This document shows positions 6,283-16,000 of a DNA stretch of 64,000 bases, piece by piece. The stretch spans positions 1 to 64,000 of the forward strand of contig NZ_JAKSDZ010000006.1 in the NCBI RefSeq assembly GCF_023509475.1, given 5' to 3'. The translations under genes and the position numbers were made by a program. How positions within the stretch are numbered: the stretch's first letter is position 1; every line of letters starts with the position of its first letter. The notes under the pieces were generated by a model, which saw only the letters and a list, made by a program, of their open reading frames with translations, had not been told where the DNA came from and searched no databases. Source of the stretch: Aestuariirhabdus haliotis. GTDB lineage: Bacteria > Pseudomonadota > Gammaproteobacteria > Pseudomonadales > Aestuariirhabdaceae.

Positions 6283-8421
6283 TTATTCAAAGCGCTTGCC
6301 GCTGGCGGCCATCTCCTGCAACAAGGCGGGAGGCTCAAAACGCTCCCCGTATTGTTCAGCCAGATAATGGGCGCGGTCCACGAAGGATGTCAGCCCGTAC
6401 TGATTGATAAATTGCAGTGCACCGCCACTCCAGGCCGCAAAACCGATACCGAAAATACTACCGATATTGGCATCCGCCACCGAGCGCAACACATTTTCCT
6501 CCAGACAGCGTACGGTTTCGATGGCCTGAATAAACAGCATTCGGTCCCGCACATCCTGCTTGGAAATTTGCAGATCCGATCGCACAAACTGCTCACGAAG
6601 CCCAGACCAAAGATGCTTTTTCCCTTGTGAGGGATAGTCATAAAAACCACCACCAGCAGCACGACCCTGGCGATCGAGATCCTCCACCATGGCGTCGATC
6701 ACGGCATTGGCAGGATGATTCGGAATCGTCGCGCCTTCGGCTGCCAGATCGGCTTCGGTCTGTTTGCGAATATGCTTCATCAGACTCATGCTAACTTCGT
6801 CGGAGATCGCCAGCGGCCCCACCGGCATACCGGCCTTGAGCGCTTCTTTCTCGATCAGCGCCGGCTCGACGCCCTCACCCAGCATGGCAATACCTTCATT
6901 GGTGAAGGTACCAAATACACGAGAGGTGAAAAACCCTCGACTGTCGTTAACCACAATGGGTGTCTTGCGAATCTGCAAAACAAAATCAAACGCCCGAGCC
7001 AGGGCTTCATCGCTGGTTTGCTTGCCGCAGATAATCTCCACCAGGGGCATTTTGTCCACCGGCGAAAAGAAGTGCAGGCCGATAAAACGATCCGGATTCT
7101 GCACCGCTTCGGCCAAACCTGTGATCGGCAAAGTCGAGGTATTGGATGCCACCAATGTGTTATCGCCGCAAATGGCTTCGGCCTCGGCGGTTACCCTGGC
7201 TTTCAGTCCCCGATCCTCAAATACGGCTTCGATAATCAGGTCACAATCGGCAAAGGCTTCGCTGTTGTCAGTGGCCTGAATGCGGGCCAGTATCCCGGCC
7301 TTTTTCTCTTCCGTCATACGACCACGGGATACACGCTTGGCCAGCAGCTGCTCGCTGTAGGATTTGCCCTTTTCGGCGCTTTCCATAGAGATATCTTTGA
7401 GCACCACATCAATTCCGCTGATAGCGGCTTGGTAGGCGATACCCGCTCCCATCATTCCGGCACCGATCACACCCACTTTTTGCGTGGTGTAGGTATCGAT
7501 GCCCTGGGGACGTGACCCACCCGCCTTGATATCATTGAGCTGAAACCAGAAAGTATTGATCATATTCTTCGCCACCGGCGAGGTAACCAGCTCGGTGAAG
7601 TAGCGACTCTCGATCAGGCAGGCGTTATCAAAATCGACCTGAGCCCCCTCCACTGCGGCGGCCAGTATTTTTTCCGGCGCCGGGAAACAGCCTTTGGTCT
7701 TCTGGCGTAACATAGCGGGAGCTACGGACAACATCTGGAACACCTTGGGGCTGGATGGCGTGCCACCAGGCATGCGATAGCCTTTTTCATCCCAGGGCTG
7801 GGAAGACTTTGGATTGTCTTTGATCCAGGCTTTACCCCGTTCAACCAGCTGCTCGGGCGTATCGACCAATTCCTGAACCCAGCCCGCTTTTAGCGCCGCT
7901 TCGGCTTTTAACTGTTTGCCTTCGAGCAGGTACGGCAAGGATTTTTCCAACCCCAGCAAACGCACCATACGCACGACTCCGCCGCCACCGGGTAGCAGTC
8001 CCAGAGTCACTTCCGGCAAGCCCAGGCTTACTTTAGGGCTGTTCAGGCAGATACGGTGATGACAAGCCAGGGCAATTTCCCAACCGCCACCCAGAGCGGC
8101 CCCATTGATGGCAGCCACAACGGGCTTACCCAGGGTTTCCAGTCGGCGCATGCCCTCTTTGATGCGATTGACCATGGCATAAAACTCAGCGGCATCTTCA
8201 ACCGCCACCAGTTCTTTCAGATCACCGCCAGCAAAGAAAGTGCTCTTGGCCGACGTCACCAGAATACCACTGATGCTGTCTTGCTCTTGCTCAATACGGG
8301 TTACGACATCGGTCAGGGCCTCGCGAAAATCCGCATTCATGGTGTTGGCCGATTGTCCGGGATTGTCCAGGACCAGGGTTACGATGTTGTCGGCGTCTTT
8401 CTCAAATCGAATTGCACTCAT
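6283..8421 (-). CDS. fadJ: Fatty-acid oxidation multifunctional protein (enoyl-CoA hydratase / 3-hydroxyacyl-CoA dehydrogenase)
   Basis: 712 residues, the length of FadB/FadJ alpha subunits. The N-terminal crotonase domain (about 1-190) has the oxyanion region GAALGGGWEIALACHHRI and a LPEVTLGLLPGGGG segment. The dehydrogenase part starts near residue 315 with the NAD motif VIGAGMMGAGIAY, has NTSTLPI, and carries the catalytic His in FIGLHFFSPVDKMPLVE. C-terminal HAD domains follow. It hydrates trans-2-enoyl-CoA and oxidises the product to 3-ketoacyl-CoA in the cytoplasm. The thiolase gene lies 11 bp upstream, so one transcript makes both subunits. FadJ or a FadB-like paralogue cannot be separated by eye; the symbol is a best guess. 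Confidence 0.9.
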   Translation of the reverse strand: MSAIRFEKDADNIVTLVLDNPGQSANTMNADFREALTDVVTRIEQEQDSISGILVTSAKSTFFAGGDLKELVAVEDAAEFYAMVNRIKEGMRRLETLGKPVVAAINGAALGGGWEIALACHHRICLNSPKVSLGLPEVTLGLLPGGGGVVRMVRLLGLEKSLPYLLEGKQLKAEAALKAGWVQELVDTPEQLVERGKAWIKDNPKSSQPWDEKGYRMPGGTPSSPKVFQMLSVAPAMLRQKTKGCFPAPEKILAAAVEGAQVDFDNACLIESRYFTELVTSPVAKNMINTFWFQLNDIKAGGSRPQGIDTYTTQKVGVIGAGMMGAGIAYQAAISGIDVVLKDISMESAEKGKSYSEQLLAKRVSRGRMTEEKKAGILARIQATDNSEAFADCDLIIEAVFEDRGLKARVTAEAEAICGDNTLVASNTSTLPITGLAEAVQNPDRFIGLHFFSPVDKMPLVEIICGKQTSDEALARAFDFVLQIRKTPIVVNDSRGFFTSRVFGTFTNEGIAMLGEGVEPALIEKEALKAGMPVGPLAISDEVSMSLMKHIRKQTEADLAAEGATIPNHPANAVIDAMVEDLDRQGRAAGGGFYDYPSQGKKHLWSGLREQFVRSDLQISKQDVRDRMLFIQAIETVRCLEENVLRSVADANIGSIFGIGFAAWSGGALQFINQYGLTSFVDRAHYLAEQYGERFEPPALLQEMAASGKRFE

Positions 8422-8432
8422 GTTTCTATCCC

Positions 8433-9641
8433 CTATACCCGTTCCACGATTGTCGCGATACCCATACCACCACCTACGCAGAGGGTGCAGAGGCCATAAC
8501 GCAGCCCTCGGGCTTCCAGTTCATCGACTACGGTGCCCATAATGATGGCGCCGGTTGCGCCCAGTGGATGGCCCATGGCGATGGAGCCGCCATTGACATT
8601 CACTTTGCTCGGATCGACATCCATCTCCTTGATAAACTTCAACACTACCGAGGCGAACGCTTCGTTGACTTCAAACAGATCGATATCATCGACACTCATG
8701 CCTGCTCGAGCCAGGGCTTTGCGGGCCGCCGGAGCTGGGCCGGTCAACATAATGGTGGGATCGGTACTGGTCACTGCAGTGGCGACAATGCGCGCCCGCG
8801 GAGTCAGGCCCAGCTCTTTGCCTTTCTGCTCATTACCGATCAGCACCGTGGTGGCACCATCGACTATTCCCGATGAGTTACCCGGAGTATGGACATGGTT
8901 AATGCGCTCGACGTGGGAGTACACGCGCAGGGCTGTATCATCAAAACCCATGGCCCCCATCATCTCGAACGAGGGTTTGAGCTTACCCAGGCCTTCCATG
9001 GTGCTCTGGGGTTTAATGAACTCATCTTTGGCCAGCAAAACAATGCCATTCTGGTCGGCAACCGGCACCACGGAGCGATCGAAACGACCACTGTCCCGTG
9101 CCGCCGCGGCTTTTTGCTGCGAGGCCAGGGCAAAGCTGTCCACATCTTCGCGGCTGAAGCCTTCCAGGGTAGCGATCAGATCGGCACCAATGCCCTGAGG
9201 AATGAAATCCGTATGCAAATTGGTATGGGGGTCCGCCACCCAGGCACCGCCATCGGAGCCCATAGGCACTCGAGACATCGACTCGACACCGCCACAGACC
9301 ACCAGGTCTTCCCAACCGGACGCCACCTTCATCGCTGCCATATTGACCGCTTCGAGTCCGGAGGCGCAAAAACGATTCAGCTGTACGCCGGCGACCGAGA
9401 CATCCCAATCGGCGACACTGGAAGCGGTTTTGGCAATATCAGCACCCTGATCACCCACGGGTGTAACACAACCCAGCACGATGTCATCCACCTGGGAGGT
9501 ATCCAGATCATGGCGCTGCTGCAATTCCCGCAGCAAGTTGGCCACCAGATCGACGGGTTTTACGGTGTGCAGTGACCCATCCTTCTTACCCTTACCCCTG
9601 GGGGTACGGATCGCATCAAATATGTAAGCTTCGGTGCTCAT
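8433..9641 (-). CDS. Acetyl-CoA C-acyltransferase (thiolase), beta-oxidation
   Basis: 402 residues of the thiolase family. The nucleophilic cysteine is Cys92 in [13 protein letters not shown]. The catalytic His lies in [16 protein letters not shown] and the second cysteine in [11 protein letters not shown] near the C terminus. It cleaves 3-ketoacyl-CoA with CoA to acetyl-CoA and a shortened acyl-CoA. It is the first gene of a two-gene reverse-strand operon with the multifunctional protein downstream, the reverse of the fadBA order and like fadIJ-type operons. The length fits FadA-like enzymes (about 390-400) better than FadI (about 436), so no symbol is given. Confidence 0.9.
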   Translation of the reverse strand: MSTEAYIFDAIRTPRGKGKKDGSLHTVKPVDLVANLLRELQQRHDLDTSQVDDIVLGCVTPVGDQGADIAKTASSVADWDVSVAGVQLNRFCASGLEAVNMAAMKVASGWEDLVVCGGVESMSRVPMGSDGGAWVADPHTNLHTDFIPQGIGADLIATLEGFSREDVDSFALASQQKAAAARDSGRFDRSVVPVADQNGIVLLAKDEFIKPQSTMEGLGKLKPSFEMMGAMGFDDTALRVYSHVERINHVHTPGNSSGIVDGATTVLIGNEQKGKELGLTPRARIVATAVTSTDPTIMLTGPAPAARKALARAGMSVDDIDLFEVNEAFASVVLKFIKEMDVDPSKVNVNGGSIAMGHPLGATGAIIMGTVVDELEARGLRYGLCTLCVGGGMGIATIVERV

Positions 9642-10051
9642 ACTATTCCTCGTCTGTCGCGCTGCTTAAAACCGCAGCGTCTCTTTTATGGATGATTGTT
9701 ATAGATGACCGGTATAGCTGATCGTACAGGCATCGTTAGGGGGCAGTAATTGCCATGGCTGTCGACACTGTCTGTAACCCTAATGGATCGCCGCCGGGAT
9801 TGCCTATGGCCGCATTGCTCAAAGCCGGTGACCGAATCGGTCAGTGATGTGAACTCATCCCTTGTCATTGGCGCTCATTGCCCCGTACAATGGACGCCGA
9901 TTTACTGATACATCAAGAGAAGGGCTGACGTCCTCTCCAACCTGCTCCTAGGCAAGGTGGATTCCGGTAACGGAGATGTGGCCATCGCGGCAACCATCTA
10001 GGGATTTTCCCCGTACCCCAAACGTCAGTTCTCTGTTATTTGGAGAACAAA
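9642..10051. other. Intergenic region upstream of the thiolase operon
   Basis: 410 bp between the divergent thiolase gene and a small hypothetical gene. No coding frame with family features is seen. It must contain the reverse-strand promoter of the beta-oxidation operon. The short inverted repeat GCTGC/GCAGC (about 9661-9678) lies in its leader. No FadR- or PsrA-like operator could be fixed with confidence. Confidence 0.35.
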
Positions 10052-10381
10052 ATGCAGTTTACATCGATCGCTATTGATCATCCGAACGAGCCCCCCCTGC
10101 CCGACAGGTCCTGCTGTTTAATCGAGCACAGCTGGGTTATCGATCATAAGCAGTATCACTGCCCTATCTACCTGTGGCTATCCAATGGTCGTTATCGGGA
10201 CGGCGAAATCATTGTCTTTCTGTTTATCGAATACCGTGACGTCGACCGGGCCAGCCGCTATTGCCAATGGCAGTTTCAGAGCCACGAACAGGCACTGACG
10301 TTTATCGAGCAGCATGCAACAACGGTGTCCCTGCCAGCCATCAGTGGCAAGCAAACCCGGCAACACCCCATTCCAGCCTGA
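10052..10381 (+). CDS. Hypothetical small protein
   Basis: A 109-residue soluble protein with no family recognised. It is rich in aromatic residues and Cys/His in the N-terminal half (SCCLIEHSWVIDHKQYHC), followed by FLFIEYRDVDRASRYCQW. The ATG at 10052 is preferred over a TTG four codons earlier because GGAG lies 6 nt upstream. No signal peptide or membrane segment is visible. It stands alone between divergent promoters and the DUF3179 gene. Confidence 0.5.
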   Translation: MQFTSIAIDHPNEPPLPDRSCCLIEHSWVIDHKQYHCPIYLWLSNGRYRDGEIIVFLFIEYRDVDRASRYCQWQFQSHEQALTFIEQHATTVSLPAISGKQTRQHPIPA

Positions 10382-10496
10382 CAGGGCAGCCCTGAGTAAT
10401 CTGGATAGCGCCGTTTTAAGAGTTCAGACGGACACACTGATTACGATGTGAAATATTGCCCTTGACCGCAGGGTCTCCTAGCCAAAGGAGGGTCCC

Positions 10497-11531
10497 ATGT
10501 CTGCATATACATTCGCCCCAGCGCCCGTTCGTCAGCTTCGCCTTTCACTCACCAGCCTAATGTCGAGCATTCTGTTGAGTGTTTTTGTAGTGGTCCCCAG
10601 AGCCGAATCCGCCGGGTTGTTTAATCAACATAATGGCTTTGACCTGAGCGATAGCAGTCTGCCCGTCAATGAGATTATGCATGGCGGGCCACCCCGGGAT
10701 GGCATCCCGGCGATCGATAAGCCCCGGTTTATTGGTGCCGAACAGGCTGACTATCTGGACGACGATGCGCGAGTGATGGGTGTCAGCCTTGGCGGCCAGC
10801 AGAAGGCCTACCCGATTGGCATCCTGAACTATCACGAGATCGTCAACGACTCTCTCGCCGGCACTCCCATCGCGGTCACCTATTGCCCCCTGTGCGGTAC
10901 CGGCATTGTGTATCAAGCCCAGGTTAAGGATCAGCTGCTGCAGTTCGGTGTCTCCGGCTTGCTCTACAACAGCGATGTGCTGCTGTACGACCGCCAGACC
11001 GAATCCCTCTGGTCCCAGGTCCTGTCACGGGCCGTCACGGGCCCCATGAAAGATCAGCCACTGGAGCTGATCGCAGCCAGCCATACCAGCTGGAAAGATT
11101 GGCACAATCGTTACCCCGATACGCTGGTGCTCTCACGGGAGACCGGATACCGCAGGGATTATTCTCGCTCGCCCTATGGCGACTACGATCAATCTCCCGG
11201 GGTCTACTTTCCCGTCGCTAACAGAGACGATCGTTACCACAACAAGGAGGTGGTGCTGACCCTGGAACTCAATGGTCAGACTCGCGCCTGGCCCTTTGTT
11301 GAGCTGGCTCGTTATCAGCAACAGAGCGGTGCCAACCGCTTGCAGGATCGCATCGGCACGACTGCCGTTACCATCGATTTTAACCTCGATGCCCGCAGTG
11401 CCCGCGTTCTCGACAGCGACGGACAGGAGATACCCAGCGTGCAAGCCTTCTGGTTTGCCTGGATCGCCTTTCATCCCGGTACCGGAGTCTATCAGGCACC
11501 AGTAGGCAACTCACCGAAGCCGACAGAATAA
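10497..11531 (+). CDS. DUF3179 domain-containing exported protein
   Basis: 344 residues. An N-terminal hydrophobic stretch (about 15-35) ending near AESAG looks like a signal peptide. The body shows the DUF3179 hallmarks: VTYCPLCGTGIVY with a paired Cys-x-x-Cys (about 128-140), and SGLLYNSDVLLYDRQTESLW followed by SQV. The family is found in many marine bacteria and archaea; its biochemical role is unknown. The start is well supported by AAAGGAGG 5 nt before ATG. No operon partner is seen; a convergent MarC gene follows after 19 bp. Confidence 0.82.
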   Translation: MSAYTFAPAPVRQLRLSLTSLMSSILLSVFVVVPRAESAGLFNQHNGFDLSDSSLPVNEIMHGGPPRDGIPAIDKPRFIGAEQADYLDDDARVMGVSLGGQQKAYPIGILNYHEIVNDSLAGTPIAVTYCPLCGTGIVYQAQVKDQLLQFGVSGLLYNSDVLLYDRQTESLWSQVLSRAVTGPMKDQPLELIAASHTSWKDWHNRYPDTLVLSRETGYRRDYSRSPYGDYDQSPGVYFPVANRDDRYHNKEVVLTLELNGQTRAWPFVELARYQQQSGANRLQDRIGTTAVTIDFNLDARSARVLDSDGQEIPSVQAFWFAWIAFHPGTGVYQAPVGNSPKPTE

Positions 11532-11550
11532 AACCGGATAACCAGGCCGA

Positions 11551-12204
11551 TCAGGCCTGAATCATCAACATATTGCGTACGATGGGCGTCAGGCCACCGA
11601 CAAAGAATTCAACCCCGATCACCATCACAATCAAACCCATGATCCGCAACAACACCTTGTTGCCGCTTTCCCCCAGACGGTCCATGATCGGCGTGGAAAA
11701 CAGCAGGAACACATAGGTCACCAGCGCCACCAGGGCAATGGAGGAAAACAACATCAGGTGGTACACCAGACCAGTGTTACTGCTCATCAAAATGATCACC
11801 GAGGCAATGGCGCCGGGACCCGCTATGAGGGGGATGGCGATCGGCGTAATGGCGATATCCTGGGTGTAGGATTCCATTTCATGCAGGTTATCCTTATCGA
11901 AACGAATCTTACTAAGGCGAGCCTGAATCATCTCGTAGCCCATGATAAAAAAGATCACGCCCCCCACGATGCGCAGGCTGTCGACGGTGATGGAGAAGAT
12001 TTTGAAAATAAACTGACCAGTAACCGCAAACAGGATCAAAATAATGGCCGCGGTCAATGTCGCCTTGCCCGCTACCCGGCGGGCTGTGGCCCGGTCCAGC
12101 TGGGAGGTCATGGAAGTAAATATCGGTGTCACACTGAGCGGGTTGATCATCGTAAACAACGATGTCAGGCACAACAGGAAAAACTCCAGCAACTCATTGG
12201 GCAT
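11551..12204 (-). CDS. MarC family integral membrane protein
   Basis: 217 residues from the chosen ATG. About six membrane helices are visible, with the conserved MINPLSVTPIFTSMT segment near the N terminus, a GYEMIQARLSK loop, and AITPIAIPLIAGPGAI, which are typical of the MarC/UPF0056 family. The family's transport role is unproven; the name comes from the E. coli mar locus, but MarC does not itself give multiple resistance. The start at 12204 is chosen over a frame 14 codons longer because AGGAG lies 9 nt before it and the first helix begins directly. Confidence 0.85.
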   Translation of the reverse strand: MPNELLEFFLLCLTSLFTMINPLSVTPIFTSMTSQLDRATARRVAGKATLTAAIILILFAVTGQFIFKIFSITVDSLRIVGGVIFFIMGYEMIQARLSKIRFDKDNLHEMESYTQDIAITPIAIPLIAGPGAIASVIILMSSNTGLVYHLMLFSSIALVALVTYVFLLFSTPIMDRLGESGNKVLLRIMGLIVMVIGVEFFVGGLTPIVRNMLMIQA

Positions 12205-12472
12205 AACAATCAACTCCTGACACTGACGCGATGGGCGCACCGACAAGGTTCACTATAGCGTTAACGGTCATTAAATCCTCTTTCTCTTTTCAACAGTGCG
12301 ACAGAATAGTCCTGGCATCAATTAGCCCTGGCTTCTATTAGCCATAGCACCATACAATGCCTCGAGCTAGAAACGCCTTACGCCACATGCATTCCATAGC
12401 TCAAAAAACCTATCAAGTGTCTCGATAGCCGATACGGTTGTACCTCAAGAGCCACAACTGCGGGAACCTCTA

Positions 12473-13390
12473 TTGCCAACGCCATCGTCCTCCCCATCGC
12501 AAAAACACTCAGAATCTACCATCGGTCTTTTTTTCGCCCTCGCCGCCTTCACGTTTTGGGGTCTTTGCCCAATTTACTTCAAGGCCGTCTCCGCGGTTCC
12601 CGCACTGGAAGTGCTTTCGCACAGAATCCTGTGGTCCGTTTTATTACTCGCCGCGCTCATCAGTGTGGCACGACAATGGCCACTCACCCTCGGCATTCTG
12701 AGAGATCGAAAAAAACTGAAGTTATTACTTGTCTCGGCCATTTTGATCGCCATTAACTGGCTAACCTTTATCTGGGCCGTTTCTAACGAACGTATTCTGG
12801 ATACCAGTTTGGGTTATTTCATCAATCCGCTGGTCAATGTGCTGCTGGGTATGGTGTTCCTGCAGGAGCGCCTCAATCGTGGACAGACCCTGGCCCTGCT
12901 GCTGGGGTTGGCGGCGGTATGCTACCAGATCATGGTGATGGGCAGTATCCCCCTCGTAGCCCTTATTTTAGCCTGCAGTTTTGGCTTCTATGGCCTGGTT
13001 CGAAAGAAAGTGTCCGTCGCTTCGGTGCCGGGACTGGCGATTGAAACACTGCTGTTGTTGCCACTTTGTCTGGGATACCTTGGCTATCTGGCGCTCAATC
13101 AACAATCAAACTTTAGCGGGCAAACTCCCGACACGGCCCTGCTGCTGGCACTGGCCGGTGTGGTCACGACACTGCCTCTGGTCTGGTTCAATTCTGCGGC
13201 CACGCGTCTGCCCCTGTCCACCATCGGTTTTATTCAATATTTGGGCCCCTCCATTGCTTTTATGCTGGCGGTCTTTCTTTATGATGAACCCTTTAATCGC
13301 GAAAAGCTGATCGTGTTCGCCTTGATCTGGATGGCCCTGGTGGTCTTCAGCCTAGATGCCTGGCAACAACAGCGACGCAGAAACTTGTAA
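12473..13390 (+). CDS. rarD: RarD-type EamA family permease
   Basis: 305 residues with about ten membrane helices. The N-terminal segment FWGLCPIYFKAVSAVPALEV, then HRILWSVLLL, is the RarD signature, and AINWLTFIWAV with SLGYFINPLVNVLLG follow at the usual places. RarD proteins are drug/metabolite-type exporters described as chloramphenicol-sensitivity proteins; the natural substrate is unknown. The gene appears to start at TTG with only a weak ribosome site, so the exact start is uncertain by a few codons. It is monocistronic or leads into azlCD, 55 bp downstream. Confidence 0.85.
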   Translation: MPTPSSSPSQKHSESTIGLFFALAAFTFWGLCPIYFKAVSAVPALEVLSHRILWSVLLLAALISVARQWPLTLGILRDRKKLKLLLVSAILIAINWLTFIWAVSNERILDTSLGYFINPLVNVLLGMVFLQERLNRGQTLALLLGLAAVCYQIMVMGSIPLVALILACSFGFYGLVRKKVSVASVPGLAIETLLLLPLCLGYLGYLALNQQSNFSGQTPDTALLLALAGVVTTLPLVWFNSAATRLPLSTIGFIQYLGPSIAFMLAVFLYDEPFNREKLIVFALIWMALVVFSLDAWQQQRRRNL

Positions 13391-13445
13391 AGCCAAACCC
13401 TCGCCCCCATATCTGAAATAGCTGGCCAATTCTGGCAATACAGTT

Positions 13446-14222
13446 ATGGAATCAATACTCAAGGACACAGGGAACTCAGTGGCTACCACAGACAACGCTA
13501 TGGAGAGCAATCCACCAGCATCGGTTGGTGACGAGATCCGGTCAGGCGCGCGGGACACCATCCCACTCATTGTTGGCGCTATCCCCTTCGGGATTATCTT
13601 TGGCACACTGGCTGTCACCAATGGCTTATCGCCCTGGACGGCCATGGCGATGTCGTTGTTTGTCTTTGCCGGGTCTTCCCAATTTATTGCCGTGGGCTTG
13701 CTGGCGATTGGTTCGAGTCCTGCCGTGGTAATCTTGACCACTTTTGTCGTGAATCTTCGTCACCTTTTGTATGCCGCATCGCTGGTACCCTACGTGCGTC
13801 ACCTGTCCCAACGTTGGAGAATTCTGCTGGCCTTTGGTCTCACCGACGAAAGCTACGCCGTGGTTGCCAATCGCTATTTTAACCAGCAAGCCCGCGATAG
13901 AAACCACTGGTATTTCCTGGGTTCCACCTTAGCCATGTGGAGCAACTGGCAACTGTGCACCCTGTTAGGAATCAGCCTGGGGGCCCTGATCCCCGACATG
14001 AGCAGCTGGGGGCTCGACTTTGCCATGTCCGTTACCTTTATCGGTCTGGTGATACCTTACGTGCGTAACTGGCCGATGATGGCCGCTGTTCTGGTTTCCG
14101 GCACCATAGCCGTGGCGGCCCACCCCCTACCCCACAATCTGGGATTAATACTGGCGGCGCTGTGCGGCGTCGTCGCTGGCGTGCTGTGCGAACGTTTCAA
14201 ACCTACACCGGAGGCCGCGTAG
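13446..14222 (+). CDS. azlC: AzlC family branched-chain amino acid exporter, large subunit
   Basis: 258 residues. A hydrophilic leader of about 35 residues precedes the membrane part, which contains the family pattern [24 protein letters not shown] and [11 protein letters not shown], followed later by LTDESYAV. AzlC/YgaZ works with the small AzlD/YgaH subunit to export branched-chain amino acids or related compounds across the inner membrane. The stop codon shares its last base with the GTG start of the next gene, so the two subunits are translationally coupled. An ATG 18 codons downstream is an alternative start. Confidence 0.9.
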   Translation: MESILKDTGNSVATTDNAMESNPPASVGDEIRSGARDTIPLIVGAIPFGIIFGTLAVTNGLSPWTAMAMSLFVFAGSSQFIAVGLLAIGSSPAVVILTTFVVNLRHLLYAASLVPYVRHLSQRWRILLAFGLTDESYAVVANRYFNQQARDRNHWYFLGSTLAMWSNWQLCTLLGISLGALIPDMSSWGLDFAMSVTFIGLVIPYVRNWPMMAAVLVSGTIAVAAHPLPHNLGLILAALCGVVAGVLCERFKPTPEAA

Positions 14223-14539
14223 TGAATGACCTACTACTGATTCTGGGTATGGTCGCCGTGACTTTCCCCGTTCGCTACACCCTGTTCGCCCTGGCCGGTC
14301 GTTTTCGTTTTCCGGAAGCGGTTTCCGATGCCCTGCGCTTCGTGCCGCCGGCCGTGTTAACCGCCATTATTGTACCGGCGGTACTGATGCCCAACGGCGA
14401 GATCCAGCTAAGCCTGGACAATGCCTATCTGATCGGTGGACTCATCGCCGTAGCCATCGCCTGGTTCAGTCGCAACCTGTTATTGACGATCCTGATTGGC
14501 ATGACCAGTTTCCTGATACTCAAACACCTGATCCTATAG
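14222..14539 (+). CDS. azlD: AzlD family exporter, small subunit
   Basis: 105 residues, four predicted membrane helices. The family features are FPVRYTLFALAG near the N terminus, RFVPPAVLTAIIVPAVL in the middle, and a final hydrophobic pair of helices. It is the partner of AzlC. It starts with GTG, overlapping the last base of the azlC TAG; GGAGG lies just upstream in the end of azlC. Longer in-frame starts inside azlC lack a ribosome site and add a basic tail foreign to the family. Confidence 0.88.
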   Translation: MNDLLLILGMVAVTFPVRYTLFALAGRFRFPEAVSDALRFVPPAVLTAIIVPAVLMPNGEIQLSLDNAYLIGGLIAVAIAWFSRNLLLTILIGMTSFLILKHLIL

Positions 14540-14580
14540 AGCGACTCGGCCCGAAATAGCGACGACAATTCCAGAGCCGT

Positions 14581-15192
14581 TTAAAAGGAGGAACCCGGTT
14601 GGGTCAAAAACTCTATTTCCTCAGCGGACGACTGTCGAGCCAGGGCCTTGTTACGATGGGGGAAACGACCGAAGCGCTGAATAATATCGCGATGCAAACG
14701 GGCAAACCGGGCATTACTCAGCACCTCATCCCGCTGCGATGCATCAGCTATATCAGCCAACGCATCGAATAAAGCAATGCCCTGTTCTTGCTCAGCCAGG
14801 CTTTCGCTGTGCATGAGTGGCATGTAAAAGAAAACCCGCTCCTGCACCGACAAAGAACGATCATCACCTCTTACCAGCCCCTCTTGCACCAGGTTTCGAG
14901 CCTGCTGGTCCCAGGCAAACGCTTTGCCCAGGTCTCGATAGATATGACGGGGAAGCTGATCGCACGCAATGATGCTCGCCAACCGTCCCTTGGGAGAATC
15001 CTCCAACAAAGGCATTCCAGGTTTTGACAGTACCGCCAGAAGATCGGCAAACTGCTCCGTCACAAAACGGTCCACCGCTGCGCTTTTCCCCCACCAGAGC
15101 TGTTTCCCGGTCTCGGGTTGTCCCTCCAGTTCAGCGAACCAGAATGATAAAATACGCGTTACCTCAGGGTGCACATCAGGATGAAGGTTCAT
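14581..15192 (-). CDS. DUF924 family protein
   Basis: 203 residues. The family pattern is clear: LSFWFAELEG near the N terminus, WWGKSAAVDRFVTEQF, SIIACDQLPRHIYRD, VFFYMPLMHSESLAEQE and a late HRDIIQRFGRFPHRNKALAR. DUF924 proteins are soluble, all-helical (TPR-like) proteins of unknown function that often end with a short Phe-rich tail, as here (PGSSF). The ATG at 15192 is chosen over one six codons upstream because GGAG lies 5 nt before it. It overlaps the end of the YiiX-like gene by 17 bp, so the two are one transcript. Confidence 0.87.
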   Translation of the reverse strand: MNLHPDVHPEVTRILSFWFAELEGQPETGKQLWWGKSAAVDRFVTEQFADLLAVLSKPGMPLLEDSPKGRLASIIACDQLPRHIYRDLGKAFAWDQQARNLVQEGLVRGDDRSLSVQERVFFYMPLMHSESLAEQEQGIALFDALADIADASQRDEVLSNARFARLHRDIIQRFGRFPHRNKALARQSSAEEIEFLTQPGSSF

Positions 15193-15859
15193 GAACGCTC
15201 CGGTAGACAATGTCGAAGTCGGGATGATCGATAAAATCTTCAGGTGCTATGCCTTCCGGGGTCGGAAACCAGCCCCACAACTTATGCACGCTGGGCATAA
15301 ACTCACTCATCCCCCGATAGGCGTAAGCGGCCAATTCAGAACAATAGAAACGCTCATCTCCCGAGGCCACGTCGAAATCAAACTCCTTACCGATAGCCCC
15401 ATGCATACGCTGTTGAAGTCGCTCTATCGCCTCCTCGCGCGCAGAACCCTCAAGCGCCGCCAGCTTCTTGTTGCGCAGTAAAATCAGATGATCACAACGA
15501 CAAAAATAGGGGATATCAATTTTTTCTACCCCGCCAGCGATCGCGTGGACCACGGTACGATGATCGACGCAGACACCCGAGTGGGTATAAAAGCCCGGAA
15601 TAAAAACCGTATTAAGATAAGAGTCGTATTTACGTAACAGTATATCCCCCGGTTCCACATGATCGAGCAGAGTGTAGAGATCTCGAAACTTGTATCCCGG
15701 CACACGAAAAACCACAAAAAAAGGATATCGGTAGACCCGTAAGTGTCCCAGAAACGTGAGTAGTCTGGATTTCAGTCGGTAACCCAGTGAGGGACGCAAC
15801 GTATTGATTACAGATTCTGGCTTGGCAGCAGCAGGTTCTGACGGATTGTTAGCTGACAT
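15176..15859 (-). CDS. YiiX/YebB-like NlpC/P60-type cysteine hydrolase
   Basis: 227 residues. The circularly permuted papain-like pattern is present: GDILLRKYDSYLNTVFIPGF leads to the His in YTHSGVCVD, and the catalytic Cys appears later in FYCSELAAYAY. A short basic, hydrophobic N-terminal region (about 25-55) could contact the membrane, but there is no clear signal peptide. Such enzymes hydrolyse peptide, amide or ester bonds in peptidoglycan fragments or lipids; the substrate here is unknown. It is the first gene of a pair with the DUF924 gene. Confidence 0.78.
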   Translation of the reverse strand: MSANNPSEPAAAKPESVINTLRPSLGYRLKSRLLTFLGHLRVYRYPFFVVFRVPGYKFRDLYTLLDHVEPGDILLRKYDSYLNTVFIPGFYTHSGVCVDHRTVVHAIAGGVEKIDIPYFCRCDHLILLRNKKLAALEGSAREEAIERLQQRMHGAIGKEFDFDVASGDERFYCSELAAYAYRGMSEFMPSVHKLWGWFPTPEGIAPEDFIDHPDFDIVYRSVHEPSS

Positions 15860-16000
15860 AGTTTATATTTTGAAACAGGACAGAGTTAAACCGCTCACTG
15901 TACCAAAGCTATCGCCTTGCTGAAATCAAAGGCGCACTAATCATTGAAATCAATTCACCGTTTCGAAGGTCTATAACAACACACCGATACGGAGAAAAAC

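Noticed and set aside
9686-9868. Small reverse open frame upstream of the thiolase gene
   Set aside because: It has no ribosome site or family features and lies where the operon promoter must be.
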